Source: Candidatus Uhrbacteria bacterium
Lineage (GTDB): Bacteria > Patescibacteriota > Patescibacteriia > 2-12-FULL-60-25
Direction of reading: 5' to 3'
Assembly: GCA_003576745.1 (NCBI GenBank)
Contig: QEVR01000002.1
Span: forward strand, 62,001-126,000
DNA: 64,000 bases
The translations under genes were made by a program, and so were the position numbers. This document shows positions 1 through 7,735 of the stretch, one piece after another. Below the pieces are notes generated by a model. That model did no database searches. It saw only the letters and a program-made list of their open reading frames with translations, and was not told where the DNA came from. Each line of letters starts with the position of its first letter. Within the stretch, counting starts at the first letter, position 1.

Positions 1-1095
1 ATGCATCTCTTTGAGGGCTTCCTGCGTCCATGAGAGCAGGTTCACGACTTTATCATCGTCCCGGAATATGGTGATGCCGAATATCGCGTTTAGTACCTGA
101 TCATCGATAAGATCCTCCCGGATATTGCCTTTTTGCGTGCAGTTCCGGTAATGGTTGCAGTGTCCGTACCAGTGTCCTTTGTGCGTCTCCCAGGTAATCT
201 GACAGTCGCATTCCTTGCATCTGAAAACACCCCTGAATAAGGGATTGTGCCGGCGGTGTTTCGGTGCCGAAAGATTGCGGAGTATGGTCTGAACTTTATT
301 GAAAAGCTCTTTGGTGATGATCGGCTGGTGATTGCCCTGGGTCAGCTGGTTGCGCCAATTGTTCATGCCGTAATAAAACGGCTCGCACAGAAGCCGGTGG
401 ATGTGGGCTTTATACACTTTGCGGCCGCTGCGGCTTCGCATGCCCAGTTCGTACATTTTTTCGGTGATGGTTTTTACCGAGTATTGTCCGGAAGCATACA
501 GCTCGAACAGTTTTATGACGAGCGGAGAAGTTTCCTCGTCCGGTACGTGGATTTTGCGTCCTTTCTCGCCGACGGTTTTATAACCGAGCGGCGGCTTGGC
601 CGGCAGCCAGCCCTGCGCCAGTTTTTCTTTCTGTCCCTTCTTTACGTTTTCGGAAAGCAGCCGGATATAGTATTCGGCGGTGGCGACTTTCACCCGCCAC
701 ATAAACCATTCGTGGGACCGCGAGTCTTTCTGCAGAATGCAGTTTTCTTTTACGAGATGGATTTGCCGGTCGTAGTCCTCGACGACCCACTTGTCGATCT
801 CGATGGCTTCCGAGAAATTTCTCGTCAGCCGGTCGGTGGTTTCCACGATGGCCACCCTGATTTTTTCTTTTTTGATATGGTCCAGCATTTCGTGGAAAAT
901 TTTCCGCTGGACTCTGCCGCTTGCGGACTCCTGGATGGCGAATACTTTCACCAGATTGAGTCCGCCCCGTTCGGCATACTCCCGAAGGAGTTTTTCCTGA
1001 GCCGGAAGCGAATAGCCGGTATCCTCCTGATCTTTGGATGATACCCGGGCATATCCCACGGCACGGCTTTGTTCGTCTTTCATTGTCATGGTCAT
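1..1095 (-). CDS. Serine site-specific recombinase (3' end beyond window)
   Basis: The reading frame is open from an ATG at 1095 to the window edge, about 365 residues, so the C-terminus is missing. The N-terminal resolvase domain begins GYARVSSKDQ, with the probable catalytic serine at residue 19 and the usual DRLTR motif near residue 94. A Recombinase domain follows, with YYIRLLSENVKKG and PPLGYK motifs, and then a zinc ribbon with four cysteines (CKEC...CNHYRNC). This architecture belongs to large serine recombinases that integrate and excise mobile elements. Two nearby ATGs (1089, 1083) are alternative starts, and I see no clear Shine-Dalgarno. It is the likely integrase of the element that includes the small minus-strand genes to its right. 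Confidence 0.93.
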   Translation of the reverse strand, partial: MTMTMKDEQSRAVGYARVSSKDQEDTGYSLPAQEKLLREYAERGGLNLVKVFAIQESASGRVQRKIFHEMLDHIKKEKIRVAIVETTDRLTRNFSEAIEIDKWVVEDYDRQIHLVKENCILQKDSRSHEWFMWRVKVATAEYYIRLLSENVKKGQKEKLAQGWLPAKPPLGYKTVGEKGRKIHVPDEETSPLVIKLFELYASGQYSVKTITEKMYELGMRSRSGRKVYKAHIHRLLCEPFYYGMNNWRNQLTQGNHQPIITKELFNKVQTILRNLSAPKHRRHNPLFRGVFRCKECDCQITWETHKGHWYGHCNHYRNCTQKGNIREDLIDDQVLNAIFGITIFRDDDKVVNLLSWTQEALKEMH

Positions 1096-1192
1096 ATTTG
1101 TTATTAATTGTTAATGGTTCGATTGTGACCTTTGGTACCCAGAACCCTATACTAATTTTCGGCACAAGCTAAGCAGTAGTTGCCCACAGCGG

Positions 1193-1729
1193 TTATTCTC
1201 CGGTTTCGAGCCATTTGTTTATTATCTGGGCTTTGGCATCGGGATATTGGTTACGTGCCAAAGCCAGTTGCATTTCGTATGGGATAAATTCCCAACGTTC
1301 GGACGGCGACATGTCTTTGAAATTCAGCTTACTAAGTTCAATCCTGTCTTTCGGATGACCTTCGACGCGATCCAGCAGCTCTTTGATGGCGGCCAGCTTC
1401 ACTCCGTCATTTTGGCTTCCCATAAGAGCGACCAGCATCTCATTGGCCAGACGGAAATTCTGCTCACGGACACGTACTCCGGCTTTGCGGATTATGTCCA
1501 CGGTTTCCTGGTGAATCGCATCCATTTCCTGCTCATAAAGCCGGTAGGTTTCCTGCAATGTTCCGGACTGCCTAAACCAGTCTTTAATCGTTTGCTCAGT
1601 GAATTTGGCTTTTCTACTTTTTTCAAACCGGTGATTGATATCCTCGGCGATATTTTGGTAGGAATAGCCCTTATATTTCAGCTCGAGCGCGCGCTCATGG
1701 TATTTGGTTATGTGTTTCAGCTTGGCCAT
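1193..1729 (-). CDS. HTH protein, terminase-small-subunit-like
   Basis: This 178-residue protein starts MAKLKHITKYHERALELKYKG and continues YSYQNIAEDI, a helix-turn-helix pattern seen in phage terminase small subunits and transposase-like regulators. A second segment (FTEQTIKDWFRQSG) looks like a recognition helix. The C-terminal half is helical (IKELLDRVEGHPKDR), as in many small terminase subunits. It lies between the recombinase and other small element genes on the same strand, so a role in element packaging, partition or regulation is plausible. I recognise the fold type rather than a named family. Confidence 0.6.
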   Translation of the reverse strand: MAKLKHITKYHERALELKYKGYSYQNIAEDINHRFEKSRKAKFTEQTIKDWFRQSGTLQETYRLYEQEMDAIHQETVDIIRKAGVRVREQNFRLANEMLVALMGSQNDGVKLAAIKELLDRVEGHPKDRIELSKLNFKDMSPSERWEFIPYEMQLALARNQYPDAKAQIINKWLETGE

Positions 1730-1752
1730 AAAAGTGGAGTTTAGTGGACTTT

Positions 1753-1944
1753 TTATTCCCTGATCGTGACGATGAGAATCGGCTTTCCGGTTATCCGCTC
1801 TATGATGTAAGCGGCCGCATGTGCCCGTACCTCTGCATCTTTGCTTTCCAAAAGCGAGATTAGGACTTCCGCCGCTTTTGGCATGTTCTTTCGGATAATC
1901 TCATCAGCGATTTCAATCTCTGTTTTCTTTTTGTGCTTGGTCAT
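1753..1944 (-). CDS. Small HEAT-like helical protein
   Basis: A 63-residue protein, starting MTKHKKKTEIEIADEII, contains one predicted helical hairpin resembling a single HEAT-type repeat (PKAAEVLISLLESKDAEVRAHAAAYI). It precedes the HTH gene on the same strand with a 23 bp gap, which suggests co-transcription. It is short and I know no specific function; it may be an accessory to the HTH protein. The helical pattern resembles part of that protein's C-terminal half (KLAAIKELLDRVEG). Confidence 0.5.
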   Translation of the reverse strand: MTKHKKKTEIEIADEIIRKNMPKAAEVLISLLESKDAEVRAHAAAYIIERITGKPILIVTIRE

Positions 1945-1949
1945 AGATT

Positions 1950-2534
1950 TTAGTAATTACGTTTATGCCGATTCGATGAGAACGACATCTTGGCAACGAG
2001 ATCGGCTTTCATCTCGTTTATTTTCTTGACTTGGTTTTTGCCGTTAATTTCTTTATTATTTTCTTTAATTTCTTTTAAATCCTTAGCTTCTATAACATCG
2101 CCGTCCGATGCGGTGTGCATGCCGTGCCGTTCGGCATTTTGTGTTGATCGGTCTCCATCCTTCGTCAGATGTAGGACGGAGAGTAAGGTGATGCTTCGGG
2201 GCTTGAACCGGGCATTATCGCCGCGGCTTTTACTTACGGATATGAATGCCCATTCCTCGAGCTTATCCAGACACTTCTTGATCGTCCGCCAATCTTTGAG
2301 CCCTGAATACGTCCGGAGCAAGCCATTCGGTGCTTCTATGTTTTGGTTCGCGCGGTCGGAGGCAATCTCGGTCAGTGCTACGTACATGGTTCTCAAATTA
2401 CGGAACATTTCGTCGCTTATATGCTTCAGCCGGAGTTCCGTACGCATGTATCGAAAAGCAGGCTTGTCTTGGTAGGCAAAGGGCACCTCGCGGTAGTCGC
2501 GGACTTTATGCTTTTTCTGGTTTGGCGTTTGCAT
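1950..2534 (-). CDS. Winged-helix replication/regulatory protein of the mobile element
   Basis: I place the start at the ATG at 2534 (MQTPNQKKHKVRDYREV) rather than 2576, because the longer form runs further into the upstream gene. The protein is about 194 residues. The middle part (residues ~35-125) has the pattern of a winged-helix domain, including LRTYSGLKDWRTIKKCLDKLEEWAFISVSK read in pieces, similar to plasmid or phage replication initiators and DnaD-like proteins. The tail is charged and low complexity (KEIKENNKEING). A role in replication or copy control is an inference from fold and context. Confidence 0.55.
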   Translation of the reverse strand: MQTPNQKKHKVRDYREVPFAYQDKPAFRYMRTELRLKHISDEMFRNLRTMYVALTEIASDRANQNIEAPNGLLRTYSGLKDWRTIKKCLDKLEEWAFISVSKSRGDNARFKPRSITLLSVLHLTKDGDRSTQNAERHGMHTASDGDVIEAKDLKEIKENNKEINGKNQVKKINEMKADLVAKMSFSSNRHKRNY

Positions 2535-2712
2535 AGGATGGTTTCGGCCGGCCTTCCGCTCGGGCATCCTCGGCATAGAGCCGCATGAGGAGATCGCCCA
2601 GGCCGGTCAGATTGAAAGCGATCTCGTACAACTCCTCATCGGTGGGATTCATATCCCAGTCGTTTTTCAGGATGGACCGGAGTTTGTCCATCGTTTCTTG
2701 TTTTAATTTCAC
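2506..2712 (-). CDS. Small hypothetical protein of the mobile element
   Basis: A 68-residue acidic-then-basic protein (MKLKQETMDKLRSILKND...). It contains a short helical segment (TDEELYEIAFNLTGLGDLLMRLYAE) and a lysine-rich end. It overlaps the start of the winged-helix gene and is 5 bp from the DUF5659-like gene upstream, so the three look co-transcribed. Small proteins of this kind with a helical LTGLGDLL-type core are common in CPR mobile regions, but I cannot name a family or function. Confidence 0.5.
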   Translation of the reverse strand: MKLKQETMDKLRSILKNDWDMNPTDEELYEIAFNLTGLGDLLMRLYAEDARAEGRPKPSYANAKPEKA

Positions 2713-2717
2713 AGGTC

Positions 2718-2960
2718 TTAGTCCTCGGCATAAATCCGCACCTTGACCTGTTTGAGCTGGTTAAAGAACGCCTGCGGTTCTACCGTAAGCTCGCGACTCC
2801 AATATCGCTTCACCAGAGAATCCAAGTCCGGGCTCTTGCCGAAGCAGAAGAGCACCTTGTGCGGATTTCCCCGATCCACGACCTCAAGAGAATCAGGAAT
2901 AAATAATAAAAGCACCGCGACCAATGCCAGGTCGGCGGTTTTGAAATAATTGATGTCCAT
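2718..2960 (-). CDS. DUF5659-like small protein
   Basis: This 80-residue protein begins MDINYFKTADLALVAVLLLF and continues with a small beta-rich part (HKVLFCFGKSPDLDSLVKRYWSRELTVEPQ) and a C-terminal QAFFNQLKQVKVRIY segment. The order (KT-DL-LAA-like hydrophobic helix, a conserved F, then Y/W and a terminal K..L) matches what I remember of DUF5659, a family of short proteins in candidate-phyla mobile elements. Its function is unknown. It is the first gene of the co-directional group 2960 to 1193. Confidence 0.5.
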   Translation of the reverse strand: MDINYFKTADLALVAVLLLFIPDSLEVVDRGNPHKVLFCFGKSPDLDSLVKRYWSRELTVEPQAFFNQLKQVKVRIYAED

Positions 2961-3044
2961 ATGTTGGCATTTTCATCATCATTAATTTTCCTCTCACACG
3001 ATTTCAGTTTGCCGGTCGGTGTCCGTCTCTTGGAATAATGTCCT

Positions 3045-3109
3045 GGTGTAGTTGGCAAACAAAAAAGAGCCGTAATTAAGGCTCTCCCGTTGAAGTTATT
3101 AACTACACC
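3045..3109 (-). terminator. Intrinsic terminator inside a larger inverted repeat
   Basis: On the minus strand AGAGCC (3085-3080) pairs with GGCTCT (3071-3066) around an 8-nt loop and is followed by TTTTTT, a good intrinsic terminator for the gene at 3120-3809. A second, outer pair surrounds it: GGTGTAGTT (3045-3053) and AACTACACC (3101-3109) are perfectly complementary. The outer arms could form a long stem or act as a protein site. Confidence 0.75.
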
Positions 3110-3119
3110 GACTGTTACG

Positions 3120-3809
3120 TTATTGTATTTTGATTTTGTATTGCGGATTCAAACGGTATCCGTTTCCGTCCCGGCCGATAATAAGATCAGGTATGCCGAT
3201 CCGGTTTTTGGCTTTTCTATTTATTTCCAGCTTGGAATTTCTGATGGCCTGATTAGTGGTGCCTACCAGTGCCGCCAGATCGGCGGTCTTGATATAGCCC
3301 CTGCTCGAGCACAAAACCTTTATAAGTTTTTCCCGCATTTTTTCTTTATTCATCGGGTAACACTTTTTGTTATCCGAATCCAAATACAGATCGCCGTCCG
3401 GGGATAGACAGAGCACGGTTTCCTTAGTTTTCTTTTCTCCCTGCTTGGACCGTATCTTTTGGCCCTGCTCATAAAAACCCTGGGCTATGTCACGGCCGAT
3501 CTGCAAAGCTGTCTGCTTGCCGACTCGCAGTTCATCTTTCAATCTGGCGATGGTCTTGCTGGTTTCTTTTTCGTAGTTTTCAAGTCTGGCATCGGTCTTA
3601 TTGATCCTCTCCTGCAATTCCACAATCTTAGCCTCAAGGCGTTCGATAATTTCATCCGGATTTTGGATACCCGAATTTTCCAGAGCCTTTTTTACAATGC
3701 CTTTGGTAACGCCAAGCGAAAATCGCATCGTGGTACTCATCCCAACGGACCGGTTGACGTTGAATTTGTACTTGGTGGCCAGTGCGGCCTTTTTCATTTT
3801 CATAGTCAT
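3120..3809 (-). CDS. Coiled-coil plus winged-helix DNA-binding protein
   Basis: The frame allows starts at 3818 and 3809; I prefer MTMKMKKAAL at 3809, although neither has a convincing Shine-Dalgarno. Residues ~45-100 form a heptad-like coiled coil (IIERLEAKIVELQERINK..., then KTIARLKDEL). The C-terminal ~80 residues (REKLIKVLCSSRGYIKTADLAALVG and IPDLIIGRDGNGYRL) look like a winged-helix domain of the OmpR-type DNA-binding fold, with the wing ending in a GYRL motif. It probably binds DNA as an oligomer. It is divergent from the abiE operon, 102 bp away, so it could regulate either side. Confidence 0.6.
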   Translation of the reverse strand: MTMKMKKAALATKYKFNVNRSVGMSTTMRFSLGVTKGIVKKALENSGIQNPDEIIERLEAKIVELQERINKTDARLENYEKETSKTIARLKDELRVGKQTALQIGRDIAQGFYEQGQKIRSKQGEKKTKETVLCLSPDGDLYLDSDNKKCYPMNKEKMREKLIKVLCSSRGYIKTADLAALVGTTNQAIRNSKLEINRKAKNRIGIPDLIIGRDGNGYRLNPQYKIKIQ

Positions 3810-3842
3810 TTTTGGCACATGGCTTTTCCACCATGCTCGGCC

Positions 3843-3871
3843 TTGTGCTTATCTCAAGTATATCATATAAT
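3843..3871 (+). promoter_or_regulatory. Sigma70-type promoter of the abiE/defence operon
   Basis: TTGTGC (3843-3848) and a perfect TATAAT (3866-3871) are separated by 17 bp, upstream of the AbiEi start at 3912. It is the only strong promoter-like match I noticed ahead of the ten-gene plus-strand run. Confidence 0.65.
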
Positions 3872-3874
3872 TGA

Positions 3875-3905
3875 ACTGGAAATAACCTTAAACGATTATT
3901 CCAGT
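3875..3905. promoter_or_regulatory. abiE operator: Inverted repeat, candidate AbiEi operator
   Basis: ACTGGAAATAA (3875-3885) and TTATTCCAGT (3896-3905) are complementary apart from one extra A in the left arm. The repeat lies between the promoter's -10 box and the AbiEi start. Characterised AbiEi antitoxins bind inverted repeats at their own promoter and repress it, so this is a natural operator candidate. Confidence 0.55.
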
Positions 3906-3911
3906 CCATAT

Positions 3912-4511
3912 ATGGATAAAAAACCCGTAAAAGGTGAATATTTGGAGGTTTTATTGCGATCTCCCCGGACCGTCTTTTCGACCAAAGACGCAGCTTTGAT
4001 GTGGAGTGAGGAAAAGGAGCAGACCGTAACGGCCAGGTTGAACAAATACGTTAAGGCCGGAAAATTGATCCGCATCAGACGCGGCATTTACGCCAAGGAC
4101 AATAATTATGACCGCTTTGAGATGGCGACCAAGATTTACACGCCTTCGTACATCAGCTTTGAGACGGTCTTGACCCGGGCAGGAATAAATTTTCAGTACT
4201 ACGATTCAATTTTTGTCGCGTCATATGTAACCCGCGCGATCGAAGTCCCCGGACAAAAAATCTCTTTCATCCGGATGAAAGATTATGTCTTGAGCAATAC
4301 GGCCGGCATCGAGCACGCCGAAGGATACTCCATCGCCGGCAAAGAACGCGCATTTTTGGACAGAATTTACATCAGCAAGGACTATCACTTTGATCATTTG
4401 GATGTCTTGGATTGGGACAAGGTTTTCGGAATTTTGCCTGTTTATAACAACAAGCGGATGGAGAAAAAAGTCCGGGAATATTTCGGACATTATAAAAGCA
4501 CAAAAATATGA
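3912..4511 (+). CDS. abiEi: AbiEi antitoxin (type IV toxin-antitoxin)
   Basis: The 199-residue protein starts MDKKPVKGEYLEVLLRSP. The frame stays open far upstream, but that part is antisense to the neighbouring gene and not coding. The N-terminal ~60 residues form a winged helix (VFSTKDAALMWSEEK, then RLNKYVKAGKLIRIRRGIYA), the usual AbiEi DNA-binding domain. The C-terminal domain has the family pattern YTPSYISFETVL and AGKERAFLD. AbiEi represses its own promoter and counteracts AbiEii without a stable complex. The stop overlaps the AbiEii start in ATGA. Confidence 0.88.
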   Translation: MDKKPVKGEYLEVLLRSPRTVFSTKDAALMWSEEKEQTVTARLNKYVKAGKLIRIRRGIYAKDNNYDRFEMATKIYTPSYISFETVLTRAGINFQYYDSIFVASYVTRAIEVPGQKISFIRMKDYVLSNTAGIEHAEGYSIAGKERAFLDRIYISKDYHFDHLDVLDWDKVFGILPVYNNKRMEKKVREYFGHYKSTKI

Positions 4512-5203
4512 CACTGGATTACTCAAAGCATAAAAATATTCTGCTTCAGATTTTGAAGGACATCTATTCCGATACTTCCATTGCGCCGCATTTGGGTTTC
4601 AAAGGCGGAACGGCCGCTCTCTTGTTTTACGATTTGAGCCGTGATTCGGTTGACCTGGATTTTGATTTGCTTGACGAAACCAAAGAGCAGGCGGTGTTCG
4701 AAAAAATACAGAAGATAGTCGCAGGTTACGGGAAAGTCATCGACTCGCGGATTAAACGGTTTAACCTGATAAACATCATTTCCTACGACACCAGATCGCA
4801 AAACATCAAAGTCGAGGTTAACCGGCGTGATTTCGGATCAAAGTACGAACTGAAAACCCTGCTTGGAATCTCCATGCTGGTTATGGTGCGCGAGGATATG
4901 TTCGCCCACAAGCTTATGGCCATGCACGAGCGCGTCGGCAAGACGAGCCGCGACGTGTATGATGTCTGGTTTTTCCTGAAGAACAATTGGCCGATCAACA
5001 GAGAGATCGTTGAGCAGCGTTCCGGTAAAATGTTCAAGGAAGTTCTGCAGATCACGGCAGAGCAACTGGAACAAATGGACAATAAGAACATTCTGATCGG
5101 CCTGGGAGAATTCCTGACCGAACCGCAAAAAGACTGGGCCCGGGCAAAGCTGCGGACCGAGACGATCTTTCTGCTGAAAGCCCGTTTGGAGAGCGAAAAA
5201 TAA
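4508..5203 (+). CDS. abiEii: AbiEii toxin, nucleotidyltransferase
   Basis: This 231-residue protein carries the nucleotidyltransferase signature GFKGGTAALLFYDLSRDSVDLDFDL (read in two parts, residues ~28-52), with the SxDLDF metal-binding aspartates. The family pattern continues with LKTLLGISMLVMVREDMFAHKLMAM and RDVYDVWFFL, typical of AbiEii/AbiGii toxins. Related enzymes inactivate cell components by nucleotide transfer (tRNA in the MenT toxins). The overlapping antitoxin upstream supports the call. The next gene (Mod) starts 9 bp after the stop, so the toxin may be co-transcribed with the restriction system. Confidence 0.88.
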   Translation: MTLDYSKHKNILLQILKDIYSDTSIAPHLGFKGGTAALLFYDLSRDSVDLDFDLLDETKEQAVFEKIQKIVAGYGKVIDSRIKRFNLINIISYDTRSQNIKVEVNRRDFGSKYELKTLLGISMLVMVREDMFAHKLMAMHERVGKTSRDVYDVWFFLKNNWPINREIVEQRSGKMFKEVLQITAEQLEQMDNKNILIGLGEFLTEPQKDWARAKLRTETIFLLKARLESEK

Positions 5204-5212
5204 ATCAAACAT

Positions 5213-7735
5213 ATGCCAAGGAAATCGCCAAAAAAACAAGAAAAGGAAATAAAGATCGAGGCTTACTCGCATGCCGGTAAGAAGCGCAAGAATAATCCGC
5301 CGGTAGGTCTGGTTTCGAGTCAGACGGATAAGCTCAACGGCTATACCAAGTACGCGCACGATCCGTACATCGATCCGTATTTGAGCTGGGCCGGAAAAAA
5401 GGAAGGCCAGGAAGTGAATGTGCGCAACATAAGTTTGCACGTGCATGAGCGCATAGATTCTACGCGCGTTATTCGTGCATTCCTGAAAAAGAAAACCGAA
5501 CCGCGTCAGCAGCAACTTTCGCTGTTCCAGTCGCAGGAAAACACATTGCCGCTCGGCAAAGCTTTTGAATTTTACAGCCACGATCAGGACTGGACGAACC
5601 GACTTATCGCCGGTGATTCACTTTTGGTCATGAATTCGCTTCTCAAAAAAGAAGGCATGGCCGGAGAAGTGCAGATGGTCTATATCGATCCTCCCTACGG
5701 AATCAAATACAACTCAAATTTTCAGCCATTCATCAACAAGCGCGAAGTCAAAGACAACAACGACGCCGATATCCCGGCCGAACCGGAAACCATCAAAGCA
5801 TTCCGTGATACCTGGGAGCTCGGAATCCACAGTTATCTGACATATTTATACGACCGCCTTCTGCTGGCCAAAGAACTGCTGAACGAATCCGGCAGCTGCT
5901 TTGTACAGATAAATGATGAAAATGTCCATCACGTGAAAGAAATAATGGACGAAGTTTTCGGTAAGGATAACTTTGTAAGTTTAATTTCATTTGCCACAAC
6001 GAGCGGTTTTCAATCCAGTACTCTCTCCAGAGCTGGAGATTATGTCTGCTGGTACGCCAAAGATAAAAAGAAAATTAAATATCGACCTCTTTACCTATCA
6101 AAGGTTCTTGGCGAAGAAGGTGCGACCGGTTATGACTCCGTTGAATTGAAAGACGGCGCAATAAGATCGTTGACAAAAGAAGAAATAAAAAATCCAAGCA
6201 TACTCCCGGAAGGTTCAAGATTATTTGCAAAAGCAGATCTGACAAGTTCTGGTAAGGCCGGCGTTGATCAGGCTTTTGAGTTTGAGGGGAAAACTTATCG
6301 ACCAAACCCAAATTCCCATTGGAAGGCAAATTATCCCGACGGTATGCAGAGATTGGCTAACGCTAATCGTTTAGTAGTCGTTGGAAACACATTGCGCTAT
6401 AAGCGATATTTCGATGATTTTTCTTTATATCCGATAAACAACTTTTGGTCTGAACAGTTGTCTGAACAAAATAAGACTTATGTTGTTCAGACTTCAGAAA
6501 AAGTTATTGCTCGCTGTCTTTTGATGGCTACCGATCCGGGCGATCTTGTCATTGATCCGACGTGTGGATCAGGAACTACTGCATTTGTTGCGGAAAAATG
6601 GGGACGTCGCTGGATTTCCTGTGATACATCTCGTGTCTCAATCGCGCTTGCGAAGCAACGTCTGATGACGGCATATTTCGATTATTACAAACTGGCGCAT
6701 CAGGGAGAAGGTGTTTCCAGTGGATTCGAGTATAAGAAAGTTCCGCATATTACTCTTGGCAGCATCGCCAATAACGAACCGGCGGCAGAGGAAACTTTAT
6801 ACGACCAACCGGTTATGGATAAATCCAAAGTCCGCGTAACCGGACCGTTTACGGTTGAAGCTCTGCCATCGCTTCGCACTAAGCCGTTTGACGGTAAAGA
6901 GCCGAAGGTTGCGGCACAAGGAGAAGAGATCGCGCGGACCGGCGAGACGGCCAATCAGGCCGTATGGCGTGATGAGCTTAAGACGAGCGGTATCCGCGCA
7001 ACCGGAGGCAAGACCATAAACTTCTCGCGTATAGAACCAATGGCCGGAACGCGGTTTATTCATGCTGAAGCGGAAATTCTGGATGAAAAAGGTACAAACA
7101 AGAAAGCAGTCATCAGTTTCGGACCGGATTACGGCGCGCTCGAGCAGCGGCAGGTTGAGGAGGCCGTCAATGAGGCGCGTAAGCTTGCCGACAAACCCGA
7201 CTTTATAATCTTTGCCGCATTTCAGTTTGATCCGGAAGCTGCCAAAGACATCGATCATATTCAGTGGCCGGGCGTTACGGTGCTTAAGGCGCAAATGAGT
7301 GTCGATCTCCTTACGGCTGATCTGCGAAAGAAGCGGTCGTCCAATCAAAGCTACTGGCTTATCGGCCAGCCGGATGTTGAGGTTGTGAAAAATAAAGACG
7401 GCACATGTAAAGTCATCGTCCGCGGCTTTGATTATTACAATCCGGTAACCGGAGAGATTGATTTTGGCGACACAAGGCGCATTGCCATGTGGATGCTCGA
7501 CAGCGATTATGACGAGCAAAGCATCCTGCCCGAGCAGGTATTCTTCCCCATGAAAGACCCGAAGCACGATTGGACTGCGCTGGCCAAGACTCTGAACGGC
7601 GCAGTGGATCAGGATTTGATCGAGCTCTTCACCGGAGTCGAGTCTTTGCCGTTTGCCGCGGGAGAGCATAAAAAGATCGCTGTGAAAATCATCGACGACC
7701 GTGGCATTGAAAGCTTTGTTATCAAAAACCTATGA
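5213..7735 (+). CDS. Type III-like DNA adenine methyltransferase (Mod)
   Basis: The 840-residue protein has motif IV DPPYGIKYNSN at residue ~159 and motif I DPTCGSGTT at ~448, the motif order of beta-class N6-adenine methyltransferases such as type III Mod subunits. The segment between them (residues ~200-430) would contain the target-recognition domain. An unusually long C-terminal part (residues ~500-840) is shared with Mod proteins paired with BPTD_3080-type restriction enzymes, as far as I recall. It overlaps the Res gene by 4 bp (ATGA). It should set the methylation that protects host DNA from Res. Confidence 0.9.
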   Translation: MPRKSPKKQEKEIKIEAYSHAGKKRKNNPPVGLVSSQTDKLNGYTKYAHDPYIDPYLSWAGKKEGQEVNVRNISLHVHERIDSTRVIRAFLKKKTEPRQQQLSLFQSQENTLPLGKAFEFYSHDQDWTNRLIAGDSLLVMNSLLKKEGMAGEVQMVYIDPPYGIKYNSNFQPFINKREVKDNNDADIPAEPETIKAFRDTWELGIHSYLTYLYDRLLLAKELLNESGSCFVQINDENVHHVKEIMDEVFGKDNFVSLISFATTSGFQSSTLSRAGDYVCWYAKDKKKIKYRPLYLSKVLGEEGATGYDSVELKDGAIRSLTKEEIKNPSILPEGSRLFAKADLTSSGKAGVDQAFEFEGKTYRPNPNSHWKANYPDGMQRLANANRLVVVGNTLRYKRYFDDFSLYPINNFWSEQLSEQNKTYVVQTSEKVIARCLLMATDPGDLVIDPTCGSGTTAFVAEKWGRRWISCDTSRVSIALAKQRLMTAYFDYYKLAHQGEGVSSGFEYKKVPHITLGSIANNEPAAEETLYDQPVMDKSKVRVTGPFTVEALPSLRTKPFDGKEPKVAAQGEEIARTGETANQAVWRDELKTSGIRATGGKTINFSRIEPMAGTRFIHAEAEILDEKGTNKKAVISFGPDYGALEQRQVEEAVNEARKLADKPDFIIFAAFQFDPEAAKDIDHIQWPGVTVLKAQMSVDLLTADLRKKRSSNQSYWLIGQPDVEVVKNKDGTCKVIVRGFDYYNPVTGEIDFGDTRRIAMWMLDSDYDEQSILPEQVFFPMKDPKHDWTALAKTLNGAVDQDLIELFTGVESLPFAAGEHKKIAVKIIDDRGIESFVIKNL

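Noticed and set aside
578-1165. Minus-strand open frame rich in Arg and Gly
   Set aside because: It is an alternative frame of the serine recombinase, whose own frame shows clear motifs and reaches the window edge.
3459-3911. Upstream extension of the AbiEi reading frame
   Set aside because: The extension is antisense to the coiled-coil gene and has no family similarity; the AbiEi domain begins at 3912.
6797-7669. Minus-strand open frame of 290 codons inside the Mod gene
   Set aside because: A shadow of the methyltransferase coding region with no recognisable domain.
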